Origin: Aeromicrobium ginsengisoli | GTDB lineage: Bacteria; Actinomycetota; Actinomycetes; Propionibacteriales; Nocardioidaceae | Direction of reading: 5' to 3' | NCBI RefSeq assembly: GCF_004134905.2 | Contig: NZ_SDPQ02000001.1 | Location: forward strand, 992,001-1,056,000 | Length of the DNA stretch: 64,000 nucleotides | Part shown: in pieces, positions 43,237 to 53,293 of the stretch | How positions within the stretch are numbered: position 1 is the stretch's first letter | Layout: each line of letters starts with the position of its first letter | Position numbers and translations under genes: made by a program | Notes under the pieces: generated by a model | Told to the model about the DNA's origin: nothing | Seen by the model: the letters and a program-made list of their open reading frames with translations, nothing else | The model's database searches: none

Positions 43237-43662
43237 CTACGGCGTCAGCTTGCCCAGACCCTTCTTGATGTTGGCCGTGAGGACCTTGCCGACCAGGGCG
43301 GCCATGCCGGGGATCGGCATGTCGAAGCCGATCGTGTAGTCGAGCGTGGTGCCGCCGTCGGGGGTCGGCGTGAGCTTCTGGACACCCCAGTGACCGCGGA
43401 GCGGACTGCCCTTGCTGATCTTGTACTCGATCAGGGTGTTCGGCTCGGCCTTGGTCGTCGTCTCCTGGAATGCCGGCAGCGGCCCGATCTTGAGGGTGCG
43501 CGTCGAGCCGGCGCCGTTGCGCGACGTGTCACCGTCGCAGACACGGGTGATCTTCGCACCGAACACCGGCCCGAGGTTCTCGTGCTCCGCGAGCTTTGCG
43601 AAGACCGTGGCGGGATCGGACGTGTACGTGTGCGTGACGTGGACGCGTTGCGGTGAGGCCAT
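43237..43662 (-). CDS. SRPBCC-family protein
   Basis: The 141-aa protein has the START/Bet v1-like pattern: HVTHTYTSDPATVFAKLAEHENL at the start and a C-terminal helix VGKVLTANIKKGLGKLTP. It likely binds a hydrophobic ligand, as polyketide-cyclase/lipid-transport relatives do. ATG 43662 is behind a TAGACT box at 8 nt. Confidence 0.83.
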   Translation of the reverse strand: MASPQRVHVTHTYTSDPATVFAKLAEHENLGPVFGAKITRVCDGDTSRNGAGSTRTLKIGPLPAFQETTTKAEPNTLIEYKISKGSPLRGHWGVQKLTPTPDGGTTLDYTIGFDMPIPGMAALVGKVLTANIKKGLGKLTP

Positions 43663-43670
43663 GGTCGGTG

Positions 43671-43676
43671 AGTCTA
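43671..43676 (-). promoter_or_regulatory. -10 box of leaderless SRPBCC gene
   Basis: TAGACT on the minus strand ends 8 nt before the ATG at 43662. Confidence 0.45.
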
Positions 43677-43871
43677 GGGCACCTGTCGCGGTCCCATTCG
43701 GATCAGCGAGCGGGTCATCCGCGCCCGGCTGACAAGGCAGAGGAGGAAGGCGCACCGGTGAGGGTCACCCCACGAGCGCAGCGAGTAGGAGGCTTGTGCG
43801 GCGACCGACGATGACGCCGTCAGGCGGGATGCAGTGGCCCGGGAGCCCGGCTGGCGCCGGGCTGGGTGCCC

Positions 43872-43877
43872 TAGGCT
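43872..43877 (+). promoter_or_regulatory. -10 box ahead of short ORF and BenE gene
   Basis: TAGGCT ends 8 nt before the ATG of the 11-aa ORF at 43886, so the transcript likely begins at that ATG. The 195 bp upstream hold no supported gene. Confidence 0.45.
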
Positions 43878-43885
43878 GACTTGCC

Positions 43886-43921
43886 ATGGAGCGGCACTGC
43901 ATCGTCTCGGGTCGCGGATGA
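43886..43921 (+). CDS. 11-aa upstream ORF coupled to BenE
   Basis: The frame reads MERHCIVSGRG and its TGA overlaps the BenE ATG (ATGA). With the leaderless -10 box before it, the ribosome would reach BenE by termination-reinitiation. It resembles the short leaders of actinobacterial genes; a regulatory role for its Cys codon is a speculation. Confidence 0.35.
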   Translation: MERHCIVSGRG

Positions 43922-45096
43922 GCCGGTCGGAGCTCCAGCAGCCGGTCAGCGCCGGGATCATCGCGATGGTCGTGGGCTACACGAGCTCGTTCGCCGTGGT
44001 CCTCACCGGTCTGGCCGCCGTCGGCGCGAATCGTCACCAGGCTGCATCGGGACTGCTGGCGCTCTGCCTGACCCAGGCGGTCGGCGTGGTCTGGCTCAGC
44101 CGGCGCCACCGGATCCCGATCGTGCTGGCGTGGTCGACGCCGGGTGCCGCACTGCTCGCGGGCATGAGTGCGGTCGACGGTGGCTGGCCGGCGGCGGTCG
44201 GCGCGTTCATGCTCGCCGGCGTCGCATACGTGCTCACGGGTTTCTGGCCGGCGCTCGGCCGGCTGATCGGCCGCATCCCGGCACCGATCGCCCAGGCGAT
44301 GCTCGCCGGCGTAGTGCTCGAGCTGTGCGTCCAGCCGGTGAGGAGCCTGGTCGACAACCCGGGTGCGATCGTGCCGATCGCGCTGGTCTGGCTGATCGGC
44401 GTACGCCTCGCGCCGCGTTGGGCGGTCCCCGCGGCGTTCCTGACTGCCGGCATCGTGATCGGCATCGACATGATCCGTCGCGGCGAGGGAATCGCCTCGT
44501 CGTCCCTGCTGCCCGAGCTCAGCCTGACGGCCCCGTCGTGGACCTGGGAAGCGGTCGTCGGCATCGCCCTGCCGCTCTACATCGTCACGATGGCGTCGCA
44601 GAACGTGCCGGGGGTGGCCATCATGAAGTCGCTCGGGTACGACGTGCCGTGGCGCGACACGATCGTCACGACCGGCATCGCCACCGTCGCCGGCGCCTCG
44701 GCGGGCGGCCACTCGGTCAACCTCGCCGCCATCAGCGCCGCCCTCGCCGCCGGGCCGGACGCCGGACCCGACAAGAGCCGGCGCTGGATCGCCTCACAGT
44801 CCGCCGGGGCCACGTACGTCGTGCTTGCCGCCTCGTCCGCGGCACTGGCGGCGCTCGTCGCGGTGGCGCCCGCCGGCGTCATCGCCACCGTCGCCGGCCT
44901 GGCTCTGCTCGGCACCCTCGCCGACTCGCTCGAGGGCTCGATGTCGCAGCGCAAGGGCCGGGAGGCCGCCGTCGTCACGTTCCTGGTCGCCGCGTCGGGC
45001 ATCACGGCGTACGGGATCGGGTCGGCTGCGTGGGCGATCGTCGCCGGCCTGGTGGTCCACGGCGTGCTGCACTGGAGTCCGAAGGGGCGTGGCTGA
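43918..45096 (+). CDS. BenE-family benzoate/H+ symporter-like protein
   Basis: The 392-aa protein has about 12 membrane helices and BenE-family segments AIAMVVGYTSSFAVVLTGL-like start, RIPIVLAWSTPGAALL, and IVTMASQNVPGVAIMKSLGYD. BenE proteins import benzoate or related acids with protons. No aromatic-acid catabolism gene is nearby, so the substrate is uncertain. It overlaps trmL. Confidence 0.9.
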   Translation: MSRSELQQPVSAGIIAMVVGYTSSFAVVLTGLAAVGANRHQAASGLLALCLTQAVGVVWLSRRHRIPIVLAWSTPGAALLAGMSAVDGGWPAAVGAFMLAGVAYVLTGFWPALGRLIGRIPAPIAQAMLAGVVLELCVQPVRSLVDNPGAIVPIALVWLIGVRLAPRWAVPAAFLTAGIVIGIDMIRRGEGIASSSLLPELSLTAPSWTWEAVVGIALPLYIVTMASQNVPGVAIMKSLGYDVPWRDTIVTTGIATVAGASAGGHSVNLAAISAALAAGPDAGPDKSRRWIASQSAGATYVVLAASSAALAALVAVAPAGVIATVAGLALLGTLADSLEGSMSQRKGREAAVVTFLVAASGITAYGIGSAAWAIVAGLVVHGVLHWSPKGRG

Positions 45097-45562
45097 CGTG
45101 TTCAGCATCCTGTTCTACGAACCGCGCATCGCCGGCAACACCGGTGCCGCGATCCGCCTCGCCGCCGTGACGGGGGCCGAGCTGCACCTGGTCGAGCCGT
45201 TGGGCTTCGACCTCGAGGAGTCCAAGCTTCGGCGGGCGGGCCTCGACTACCACGACCTCGCGGTCATGTCGGTGCACCCCGATCTCGACGCCGCCCTCGC
45301 GGCTCTGGCGCCGGCGCGCGTGTATGCGTTCACTGCCGGCGGCGACGAGCTCTACACCGATGTCGTGTACATGCCCGGCGACGTCCTCATGTTCGGCCCG
45401 GAACCGACCGGGCTGCCCCCCGAGGTGCTTGCCGATCCGCGCGTCACGGCCCGCGTACGCCTGCCGATGCTGCCGGGGCGGCGGTCGATGAACCTCGCCA
45501 ACACCGCCTCCGTCGCGGTCTTCGAGGCGTGGCGGCAACAGGGCTTCAGCCTGCCCGAGTAG
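45089..45562 (+). CDS. trmL: tRNA (cytidine(34)-2'-O)-methyltransferase
   Basis: The 157-aa SPOUT enzyme has the TrmL pattern: FYEPRIAGNTGAAIRLAAVTGAELHLVEPLGF, DYHDLAVM, and the knot motif MFGPEPTGLP...PMLPGRRSMNLANTASVA. It methylates the wobble ribose of tRNA-Leu species with S-adenosylmethionine. GTG 45089 is used; GTG 45098 (MFSILFYEP) gives the usual family N-terminus and may be the true start. Confidence 0.92.
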   Translation: MADVFSILFYEPRIAGNTGAAIRLAAVTGAELHLVEPLGFDLEESKLRRAGLDYHDLAVMSVHPDLDAALAALAPARVYAFTAGGDELYTDVVYMPGDVLMFGPEPTGLPPEVLADPRVTARVRLPMLPGRRSMNLANTASVAVFEAWRQQGFSLPE

Positions 45563-45694
45563 TCCTTTGCGTCAGGTTTTCATGAACCGTTCGGATGAGG
45601 TTTGGTGACTTTTGGGTTGACTTCGGCCATTCTGTCCGGCCGGGCGACATATCCGACTTAGAGTTGCGCTGACTTCAGCAGAGAAAGCGCGCGC

Positions 45695-46402
45695 ATGACG
45701 ATTCCCCGGGTGACCACTCGAAGGTCCGTCATCCTCGCCATCCTGGCCGCGCTGCTGATCGCCCCATTCATCGCCTGGCAGGGCGCCACGGGTGACGAGA
45801 GGGTCGCGGCATCGCCGCTGGCGCCTCGCGGCATCGTCGTCGTCGGCGACTCGATCACGGCGCGCTACAACGACACGCCCGGCGACGCCGACCAGGGCTG
45901 GTGGAGCGTCGTCGGATACCACTTCCACGCCAAGGTGACCCGTTACGCCCAGTCGGGCTCGGGCTACCTCCGTCCGGGCCACGCCTGCACGGGCGACACG
46001 TTCATCGACCGCCCCAAGGCCTACTCGGGCGCTGCGCCGTCGCTGCTCGTCATAGAGGGCGGCCGCAACGACTGGGCAGCCTGCCAGGACGGCCGCTTCG
46101 TCACGGCGTCCGACGCCGCCATCGACCACGCCGTCGATCGCTACCTCGACACCCTGCAGACGTTCCTGCCGGCGTCGACGCGCATCATCGTGCTCGGCCC
46201 GCCGTGGGGACCCCGTGACCAGCAGAACCGGCAGCGCGTCACGGCGATCATCGCGGCGCAGGCGAAGCTGCACGGCATCCAGTTCATCAGCACGACCGGC
46301 GCCCTGACCGCCGACCGCGTGGTCGACGGCGTGCACCCCAACCGCAAGGGCAGCCTCGCGATCGCGCGACGGGTCATCGCCGCGCTCGATCCCGCTAGCT
46401 GA
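45695..46402 (+). CDS. secreted SGNH/GDSL hydrolase
   Basis: The 235-aa protein has an N-terminal signal/anchor helix (about 10-28) and the SGNH blocks: VVVGDSIT with the catalytic Ser, GGRNDWA with Asn, and DGVHPN with the Asp-His pair. The enzyme is likely an esterase acting outside the cytoplasm. The 132 nt before it contain TTGACT at about 45613 and AT-rich DNA but no certain -10. The 3' end overlaps rdgB by 8 nt on the opposite strand. Confidence 0.87.
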   Translation: MTIPRVTTRRSVILAILAALLIAPFIAWQGATGDERVAASPLAPRGIVVVGDSITARYNDTPGDADQGWWSVVGYHFHAKVTRYAQSGSGYLRPGHACTGDTFIDRPKAYSGAAPSLLVIEGGRNDWAACQDGRFVTASDAAIDHAVDRYLDTLQTFLPASTRIIVLGPPWGPRDQQNRQRVTAIIAAQAKLHGIQFISTTGALTADRVVDGVHPNRKGSLAIARRVIAALDPAS

Positions 46403-47006
46403 GGGCTTCGACCACGGCTGGGGCGATCGCGGTGAGCGCCTTGCCGCGGTGGCTGATGCGATCCTTCTCGCCGGCGGGCAGCTCGGCGGTCGACACGTCG
46501 TAGCCGTCCGCGGCGAACAGCGGGTCGTACCCGAACCCACCCTCACCGCGCTCGGCCCGGAGGATGCGTCCTGGCATCTCACCGAGCTCGATGACCTCGG
46601 TGCCGTCGGGGGTGCAGAGCGCTACGGCACACCGGAACTGTGCGGTGCGACGCTCATCCGGTACGTCCGACAGCTGGCTGAGCAGCAGCGCGTTGTTGGC
46701 GGCATCTCCCCCGGCGTCCTTGGCCACGCCCGACCAACGCGCCGACAGCACCCCCGGCATGCCGTTGAGGGCGTCGACGCACAGCCCCGAGTCGTCGGCG
46801 AGCGACGGCAGTCCGGTGACGGCGAGACAGGCGCGCGCCTTGATCAGCGCGTTGCCCTCGAACGTCGGCTCGGTCTCGGCCGGTTCGTCGTAGGGCGTCA
46901 CGTCGGCGAGGCCCAGCACCTCGATGCCAGGGACGAGCGGCTCGAGGATCCGGCGCAGCTCGGCGAGCTTCTTGGCGTTGTTGGATGCCAGGACGACCCG
47001 TGTCAT
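46395..47006 (-). CDS. rdgB: non-canonical purine NTP pyrophosphatase
   Basis: The 203-aa RdgB/HAM1 enzyme hydrolyses ITP, dITP and XTP to monophosphates to keep damaged purines out of DNA. Motifs are [10 protein letters not shown] at the N-terminus, [18 protein letters not shown] and SHRGKAL at the C-terminus. It overlaps the rph stop (ATGA). The rph-rdgB pair is common across bacteria and matches the M. tuberculosis Rv1340-Rv1341 order. Confidence 0.96.
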   Translation of the reverse strand: MTRVVLASNNAKKLAELRRILEPLVPGIEVLGLADVTPYDEPAETEPTFEGNALIKARACLAVTGLPSLADDSGLCVDALNGMPGVLSARWSGVAKDAGGDAANNALLLSQLSDVPDERRTAQFRCAVALCTPDGTEVIELGEMPGRILRAERGEGGFGYDPLFAADGYDVSTAELPAGEKDRISHRGKALTAIAPAVVEALS

Positions 47007-47722
47007 CGGCCGAGGGCGTCGTTCTGCAGCTGGGTCAGGTCGGCGCAGCCCTTGGCAGCGAGCTCGAGCAGCGCGTCGAGCTCGGGCTTGTCGAACGGGG
47101 CGCCCTCGGCGGTGCCCTGCACCTCGATGAACTTGCCCCCGCCGGTCATCACGACGTTCATGTCGGTCTCGGCGCGGACATCCTCGACGTACGGGAGGTC
47201 GAGCAGTGGGACTCCGTCGATGATGCCGACGCTGATGGCGGCGATCGACTCGACGAGCGGCTCGCCGGTCAGGGCGCCCTTGGAGCGCAGGTGCTCGACG
47301 GCGTCCACGAGGGCGACGTACGCGCCCGTGATCGCGGCCGTGCGGGTGCCACCGTCGGCCTGCAGCACGTCACAGTCGATCGTGATGGTGTTCTCGCCGA
47401 GCGCCTTGTAGTCGATCGCGGCCCGTAGAGAGCGGCCGACCAGGCGGGAGATCTCGTGCGTACGACCGCCGACCCGGCCCTTGACCGACTCGCGCGGCGA
47501 GCGGTCGTGCGTCGCCTGCGGCAGCATCGCGTACTCCGCGGTGACCCAGCCCAGACCGGAGCCCTTGCGCCAGCGCGGCACGCCTTCGCTCGCGCTCGCG
47601 GCGCACAGCACCTTGGTCTTGCCGAACTCGATGAGGCACGAGCCCTGCGCGTGGTCGAGCCAGTTGCGGGTGATGGTCACGGGTCGGAGCTGATCGGCAC
47701 TGCGGCCATCTTCGCGGGTCAT
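47003..47722 (-). CDS. rph: ribonuclease PH
   Basis: The 239-aa phosphorolytic 3'-5' exoribonuclease trims tRNA 3' ends. It has the conserved [17 protein letters not shown] and [21 protein letters not shown] segments, including the Arg residues used for phosphate, and the [20 protein letters not shown] core. TAGGCT lies 6 nt before the ATG (leaderless). Confidence 0.97.
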   Translation of the reverse strand: MTREDGRSADQLRPVTITRNWLDHAQGSCLIEFGKTKVLCAASASEGVPRWRKGSGLGWVTAEYAMLPQATHDRSPRESVKGRVGGRTHEISRLVGRSLRAAIDYKALGENTITIDCDVLQADGGTRTAAITGAYVALVDAVEHLRSKGALTGEPLVESIAAISVGIIDGVPLLDLPYVEDVRAETDMNVVMTGGGKFIEVQGTAEGAPFDKPELDALLELAAKGCADLTQLQNDALGR

Positions 47723-47728
47723 GCCGCG

Positions 47729-47734
47729 AGCCTA
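47729..47734 (-). promoter_or_regulatory. -10 box of leaderless rph transcript
   Basis: TAGGCT on the minus strand ends 6 nt before the rph ATG at 47722. Confidence 0.5.
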
Positions 47735-47735
47735 T

Positions 47736-48500
47736 CTAGGCGAGGTCGTAGGTCGAGCCGGCGGTCACGATGTCGTAAGGGCCGTCCCAGGTCGTCTTGA
47801 CGTCGGACTCGACCTCGGCGCGATCCGTCCACGGCGGGATGTGGGTCACGAGCAGGCGGCCCACGCCTGCTCGGGCAGCGCAGGTGCCGGCCTCGGCGCC
47901 CGTGAGGTGCAGGTTGGGCGGGTTGTCCACCGACTCGACGAACGAGGCCTCGCACAGGAACAGGTCGGCACCGGCGGCCAGGTCGACGAGCTGGTCGGTC
48001 GGGCCGGTGTCGCCGGAGTAGACCAGAGAGTGGCCGCCTGCGGCGACGCGGATGGCGTAGGCGGGCACGGGGTGGTCGACGTGGATCGACGTGACGGTGA
48101 ACGGTCCGAGCTCGACCGTCCCGCCGTCCTGCCAGTCGCGGAAGTCGAACTGCTCGGTCATCCCGACCGGCTCGACGATCCCGTAGGCAGCGGCGAGGTG
48201 ATCACCCGTGCCGGCCGGGCCGAACACCGGGATGCGGTCGAGCTGGCCGTCGGGGTGGTACTTGCTGACGACGTAGAGACCTGACAGGTCGAAGCAGTGG
48301 TCGGCGTGAAGGTGCGAGAGCGCAACGGCGTCGATGTCGCGGAGGTCGCAGACCCGCTGGAGGTTGCCGAGCGCGCCGGAGCCGAGATCGATGAGCAGCC
48401 GGTACGTTCGACCGTCGAAGGGCGCCTCGACGAGGTAGCAGCTCGCGGGCGAGTCCGGCCCGGGGAACGAGCCGGAGCAGCCGATGACGGTGAGCTTCAT
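47736..48500 (-). CDS. metallo-beta-lactamase-fold hydrolase, Rv1339-like
   Basis: The 254-aa protein has [11 protein letters not shown] (HxHxDH zinc motif), SGDTGPTDQ and VTHIPPW, the order expected for an MBL phosphodiesterase. The same position in M. tuberculosis, between murI and rphA, is held by Rv1339, described as an atypical class II cAMP phosphodiesterase, so a cyclic-nucleotide role is plausible here. It overlaps murI by 4 nt (ATGA). Confidence 0.88.
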   Translation of the reverse strand: MKLTVIGCSGSFPGPDSPASCYLVEAPFDGRTYRLLIDLGSGALGNLQRVCDLRDIDAVALSHLHADHCFDLSGLYVVSKYHPDGQLDRIPVFGPAGTGDHLAAAYGIVEPVGMTEQFDFRDWQDGGTVELGPFTVTSIHVDHPVPAYAIRVAAGGHSLVYSGDTGPTDQLVDLAAGADLFLCEASFVESVDNPPNLHLTGAEAGTCAARAGVGRLLVTHIPPWTDRAEVESDVKTTWDGPYDIVTAGSTYDLA

Positions 48501-49303
48501 ACGCCGACCCAGGCGAACTGGTCGACGGTCTCGATCTCGGGGCCGAGGAACCGGCGGCCGAGCTCGCGGAACTGCTCGGGGCGGCCCGTGGTCAGGAAGC
48601 GATGGGTCGGCTCCGGGAGCGAGAGGTCGCGCTCGAGGCCTTCGCGCACCAGCAGGGCGTAGACGTCCTTGGCAGTCTCCTCCGCGCTGGAGACGAGCGT
48701 GACGCCGTCGCCCATGACGTACGAGAGGACACCGGTGAGCAGCGGGTAGTGCGTGCAGCCGAGGACGAGGGTGTCGACATCGAGGGCGAGGAGCGGCCGT
48801 AGGTAGCCCTCGGCGGCAGCCAACAGCTCCGGACCGCTCGTGATCCCGGCCTCGACCAGGTCGACGAAAGCCGGGCAGGCCTGGGTGTGCAGCGTGATGC
48901 CGGGATTGGCCGCGAACGCATCGTCGTACGCCCGGGAGGTCGCGGTCGCCTCGGTGCAGATGACGCCGATGGAGCCGTTGCGGGTCGCGCTCACGGCGCG
49001 CCGAGTGGCCGGCACGATGACCTCGACGACCGGCACGTCGTAGCGCTCGCGCGCGTCGCGCAGGACCGCGGCGCTGGCGGAGTTGCAGGCGATCACGAGC
49101 GCCTTGACGCCTTGGGCGACGAGGTGGTCGAGGCACTCGAGGGCGTACTCACGGACCTCGGAGATCGGTTTGGGCCCGTAAGGCTGGCGGGCCGTGTCGC
49201 CCAGATAGAGCACCGGTTCGTGCGGCAGCTGATCGAGCACGGCGCGGACGACGGTCAGACCGCCGAAGCCGGAGTCGAAGATGCCGATCGGTGCATTGCT
49301 CAC
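48497..49303 (-). CDS. murI: glutamate racemase
   Basis: The 268-aa enzyme makes D-glutamate for peptidoglycan. It has the two catalytic cysteines in ACNSAS and GCTHYPLL and the N-terminal [16 protein letters not shown] 49303 is behind TAACCT at 8 nt. It is followed by the MBL gene with overlap. Confidence 0.97.
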   Translation of the reverse strand: MSNAPIGIFDSGFGGLTVVRAVLDQLPHEPVLYLGDTARQPYGPKPISEVREYALECLDHLVAQGVKALVIACNSASAAVLRDARERYDVPVVEVIVPATRRAVSATRNGSIGVICTEATATSRAYDDAFAANPGITLHTQACPAFVDLVEAGITSGPELLAAAEGYLRPLLALDVDTLVLGCTHYPLLTGVLSYVMGDGVTLVSSAEETAKDVYALLVREGLERDLSLPEPTHRFLTTGRPEQFRELGRRFLGPEIETVDQFAWVGV

Positions 49304-49311
49304 AACCGAAA

Positions 49312-49317
49312 AGGTTA
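49312..49317 (-). promoter_or_regulatory. -10 box of murI
   Basis: TAACCT (minus) ends 8 nt before the murI GTG. The rest of the 97-bp gap to the prs gene holds nothing I recognise. Confidence 0.45.
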
Positions 49318-49400
49318 CGGGGGCGAAGTGTTACGACAAAGTGAACAGGCCGCAGATCACACGTGAGTCTCACCTCGCCGGCTGGATCCCCGCTGGAATC

Positions 49401-50378
49401 TCAGAGCGGGAGCTTGGGCTGGGGTGGGGCGTGGGCCGGATCGACGCCGTCGAAGAGCGACGAGACAGACTCGCCGGCGTGGATGCGGGCGATCGCCTCG
49501 GCGAACAGCCCGGCGACCGAACGCACCTGCAGCTCGGGCCAGTCAGCCGGCGGTGGCACGGTGTCGGTCGTGACCACCTCGGTGATCGACGGATGGTTGC
49601 GCAGCCGCTCGACCGCCTTGCCGGTGAACAGTCCGTGCGTGCACGCGACCGAGGCCTCGGTGCAGCCCTCGGCCTCGAGCTTGTCCATGAGCTCGACGAT
49701 CGAGCCGCCGGTGGCGATCTCGTCGTCGAGGACGATCGCGGTCTTGCCGGCCACGTCGCCGACGATCGCGTCGATGACGACCTTGTCGTCGGCCTGGCGC
49801 TGCTTGCTGCCGGCGGCGACGGGTACGCCCAGGAGCCGGGCGAACAGCGACGCGGTCTTGGCGTTGCCGAGGTCGGGCGACACCACGACGGTGTTTGTCA
49901 GGTCGCGGTTGCGGTAGTAGTCGGCGAGCTCGCCGATCGCCGTGAGGTGGTCGACCGGGACGCTGAAGAACCCGTGCACCTGCGGCGCGTGCAGCGTCAT
50001 CGTGACGACCCGGTCGGCGCCGGCGGTCGTCAGCATGTCCGCGACGAGCCGACCACCGATCGAGATGCGGGAGGCGTCCTTCTTGTCGGAGCGGGCGTAT
50101 GCATAGTGCGGGATCACCGCGGTCACCGAGTCGGCGCTGGCACCTCGGGCCGCGTCGATCATCAGCAGCAGCTCCATGAGGTGGTCCTGCGTCGGCGGGA
50201 CCAGCGGCTGGATGATGAAGACGTCCTTCTTGCGGCAGTTGGCCAGCAGCTGCACCTGGAGGCAGTCGTTGCTGAACCTGATCGTGTCGGACGCCGACAG
50301 CGGCTGGCCGAGCTCGGAACAGATCTTCTCGGCGAGGGGTCGATGAGCACTTCCGGAGAACACCACGATCTGGCTCAC
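49401..50378 (-). CDS. prs: ribose-phosphate diphosphokinase, divergent
   Basis: The 325-aa protein has the PRPP synthetase fold: VFSGSAHRPLAEKI, PHYAYARSDKK, TLHAPQVHGFF, VVVSPDLGNAKTA and the PRPP loop VLDDEIATGGS. It would make 5-phosphoribosyl diphosphate from ribose 5-phosphate and ATP. Compared with the common enzyme, DLHAxQ is TLHAPQ and the loop DDxxxTxGT is DDEIATGGS, so it belongs to a divergent group and may be a second copy or a specialised kinase. GTG 50378 has TAGCCT 6 nt upstream. Confidence 0.82.
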   Translation of the reverse strand: MSQIVVFSGSAHRPLAEKICSELGQPLSASDTIRFSNDCLQVQLLANCRKKDVFIIQPLVPPTQDHLMELLLMIDAARGASADSVTAVIPHYAYARSDKKDASRISIGGRLVADMLTTAGADRVVTMTLHAPQVHGFFSVPVDHLTAIGELADYYRNRDLTNTVVVSPDLGNAKTASLFARLLGVPVAAGSKQRQADDKVVIDAIVGDVAGKTAIVLDDEIATGGSIVELMDKLEAEGCTEASVACTHGLFTGKAVERLRNHPSITEVVTTDTVPPPADWPELQVRSVAGLFAEAIARIHAGESVSSLFDGVDPAHAPPQPKLPL

Positions 50379-50384
50379 GGGACG

Positions 50385-50390
50385 AGGCTA
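50385..50390 (-). promoter_or_regulatory. -10 box of leaderless prs transcript
   Basis: TAGCCT on the minus strand ends 6 nt before the GTG at 50378. Confidence 0.5.
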
Positions 50391-50427
50391 ACCGACGACA
50401 TGCCGTCGCGATACCGGATGGGGACGA

Positions 50428-51654
<1,227 letters not shown>

Positions 51655-51655
<1 letters not shown>

Positions 51656-52116
51656 CAGTGTTCTGCCTTCTGTTGGGTTGCTGCTACGTCTTCATAACGG
51701 TCGACGACACGAACTTCTTCCTCGGTGACCTCGCCGTCGACGATCCGGTAGGACCGGAAGTCGACAGGGCCCGACTGGTCGGCCCCGTCGCGGGTCGACA
51801 CGAGGACGTAGTGCGCGCCGGGCTCGCCGGCGAGGTTGATGTCGGTGCGCGACGGATAGGCCTCGGTCGAGGTGTGCGAGTGGTAGACGACGACAGGCTC
51901 CTCGTCGCGGTCGTCCATCTCGCGGTAGAGCTTGAGCAGGTCGCCGGAGTCGAACTCGTAGAACGTCGGCGACATCGCGGCGTTGAGCATCGGGATGAAC
52001 CGCGCGGGCACGTCGGAGCCGATCGGCCCGGCGACGACGCCGCAGGCCTCGTCCGGGTGGTCGCGCCGCGCGTGCGCGATGATCGCGTCATGCGTGGCTC
52101 GGTCGATGGTCAGCAC
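51655..52116 (-). CDS. mec: Mec metalloprotease (JAMM/M67)
   Basis: The 153-aa protein has the JAMM zinc residues: Glu23 (HPDEACG), and HSHTSTEAYPSRTD with His79, His81 and Asp92. In M. tuberculosis Mec releases cysteine from the CysO-cysteine adduct. Here it may also remove the extra Ala-Ala from CysO. It starts at GTG 52116 with TAAACT 6 nt upstream. Confidence 0.94.
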
Positions 52117-52122
52117 CTGCCG

Positions 52123-52128
52123 AGTTTA
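52123..52128 (-). promoter_or_regulatory. -10 box of leaderless mec-cysO-cysM transcript
   Basis: TAAACT on the minus strand ends 6 nt before the mec GTG. Confidence 0.5.
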
Positions 52129-52174
52129 TCGGCCCACACGACGGCGCCTCAGCGACGGTCATCCGCTGAGACGC

Positions 52175-52352
52175 CCCGCTGACGAGTCACTCCCGGCGAG
52201 GTGACGAGTCACTCCCGGCGAGGTGACGAGTCACTCCCGGCGAGGTGACGAGTCACTCCCGGCGAGGTGACGAGTCACTCCGCCTGACGCGAGTGACTCC
52301 TCAACCCTCAGCGAGTGACTCCTCACCCTGTGCTGAGTGACTCGTCAGCGGG
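52175..52352. repeat. 22-bp minisatellite flanked by 18-bp inverted repeats
   Basis: Four full and one partial head-to-tail copies of GTGACGAGTCACTCCCGGCG+AG run from 52179 to about 52288, and three inverted-type copies of GAGTGACTC follow. The near-palindromic core GAGTSACTC occurs eight times. CCCGCTGACGAGTCACTC (52175-52192) and GAGTGACTCGTCAGCGGG (52335-52352) are perfect inverted repeats at the ends. It fills the gap between the ABC permease stop and the mec promoter. Confidence 0.9.
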
Positions 52353-52357
52353 ACGGG

Positions 52358-53293
52358 TCAGACGACGTCGCGCCGGCGGTACGTCCACAGCGCCGCGGCG
52401 AGGCTGACCACGACGTAGCACGCAACCGTGACGAGGGCCCGGCCGTCGGCGACGTCGGAGTTGACCCCCGGAGGCGACTCCAGACCCTGAGGACGCGACG
52501 GCATCACGGCTGAGGCGAGCGATCCCGCGTTGATGCCCGGCAGGACGTCACGCAGCGGCCGCAGCGCCGTCAGAACGGAGCTGGCGACGCCGGCGACGAG
52601 GTTCTCCACGCCGAGCACCCACACCACGCCGAGGCCGATCGGCAGCGCGACACCGCGGAGCACGACTCCGAGCATCCCGCCGAGGCCGGCCCACATCAGC
52701 ATGATCGCCACGCCGGCGCCGTAGCCGGCGAGCAGATCGAACACCGACGGGAAGGCCGTCGACTCACCCTGTGCCAGCGCGATCGCGGTCGAGCTGGCGG
52801 CGCCGAGGACGAACAGGACGAGCACGCCGACCGCGACCGAGACGCCGAGGGCGATGGCCTGCCCGGCCAGCACGGTCGTACGTCCGGGGCGCTGCGTCAG
52901 CACGGTCTTGACGGTGCCCCAGCCGTACTCACTGCCGAGCACCAGCGCACCGAACACGAGCGCGAGCGCACCGGCGAACACCGGGAACCCGCCGAGCGTG
53001 CTGGCGATGATCTGGTCGGGCAGCGTGCGCGCCAGGATCGCGTCCTTCGAGGCGCCCTCGATCGGGCCCGAGCCGTCACCGGCGAACGAGAGGTACGGGA
53101 TCAGGTATCCGAACACCTGGCTCAGCAGCGCGGCGGCGGCGAGCAGCGTCCACGCTGCCGGGCGGCGTGCGAGCTTGAACAGCTCGGCGCGCGAGACGTT
53201 GACGACATCAGACATGAGCGAGCGCCAGCGAGCGAATCGTGAGGCCGTCATGCCGGCGTCCTCATACTCTGGCCTTTCATGGGGCGTCGGCAT
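52358..53293 (-). CDS. ABC-2-type transporter permease
   Basis: The 311-aa protein has an N-terminal cytoplasmic tail and about six membrane helices (AAWTLLAAAALLSQVFGYL, GFPVFAGALALVFGALVLGSEY-type segment, then four further). The GSEYGWGTVKTVLTQRPGR cytoplasmic loop is typical of ABC-2 permeases. It follows the ATPase with 17 nt overlap. ATG 53293 has AAGGAG, and ATG 53251 has GAGGA, so either may be the start. The substrate is unknown. Confidence 0.85.
   Translation of the reverse strand: MPTPHERPEYEDAGMTASRFARWRSLMSDVVNVSRAELFKLARRPAAWTLLAAAALLSQVFGYLIPYLSFAGDGSGPIEGASKDAILARTLPDQIIASTLGGFPVFAGALALVFGALVLGSEYGWGTVKTVLTQRPGRTTVLAGQAIALGVSVAVGVLVLFVLGAASSTAIALAQGESTAFPSVFDLLAGYGAGVAIMLMWAGLGGMLGVVLRGVALPIGLGVVWVLGVENLVAGVASSVLTALRPLRDVLPGINAGSLASAVMPSRPQGLESPPGVNSDVADGRALVTVACYVVVSLAAALWTYRRRDVV

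Noticed and set aside
45574..45610. PHO box upstream of the SGNH hydrolase
   Set aside because: GTTCGGATGAG and GTTTGGTGACT are 11 bp apart, but they fit the GTTCAnCC half-site poorly.
52179..52288. CRISPR array
   Set aside because: The 22-bp units are head to tail with no spacers and no cas genes are near.
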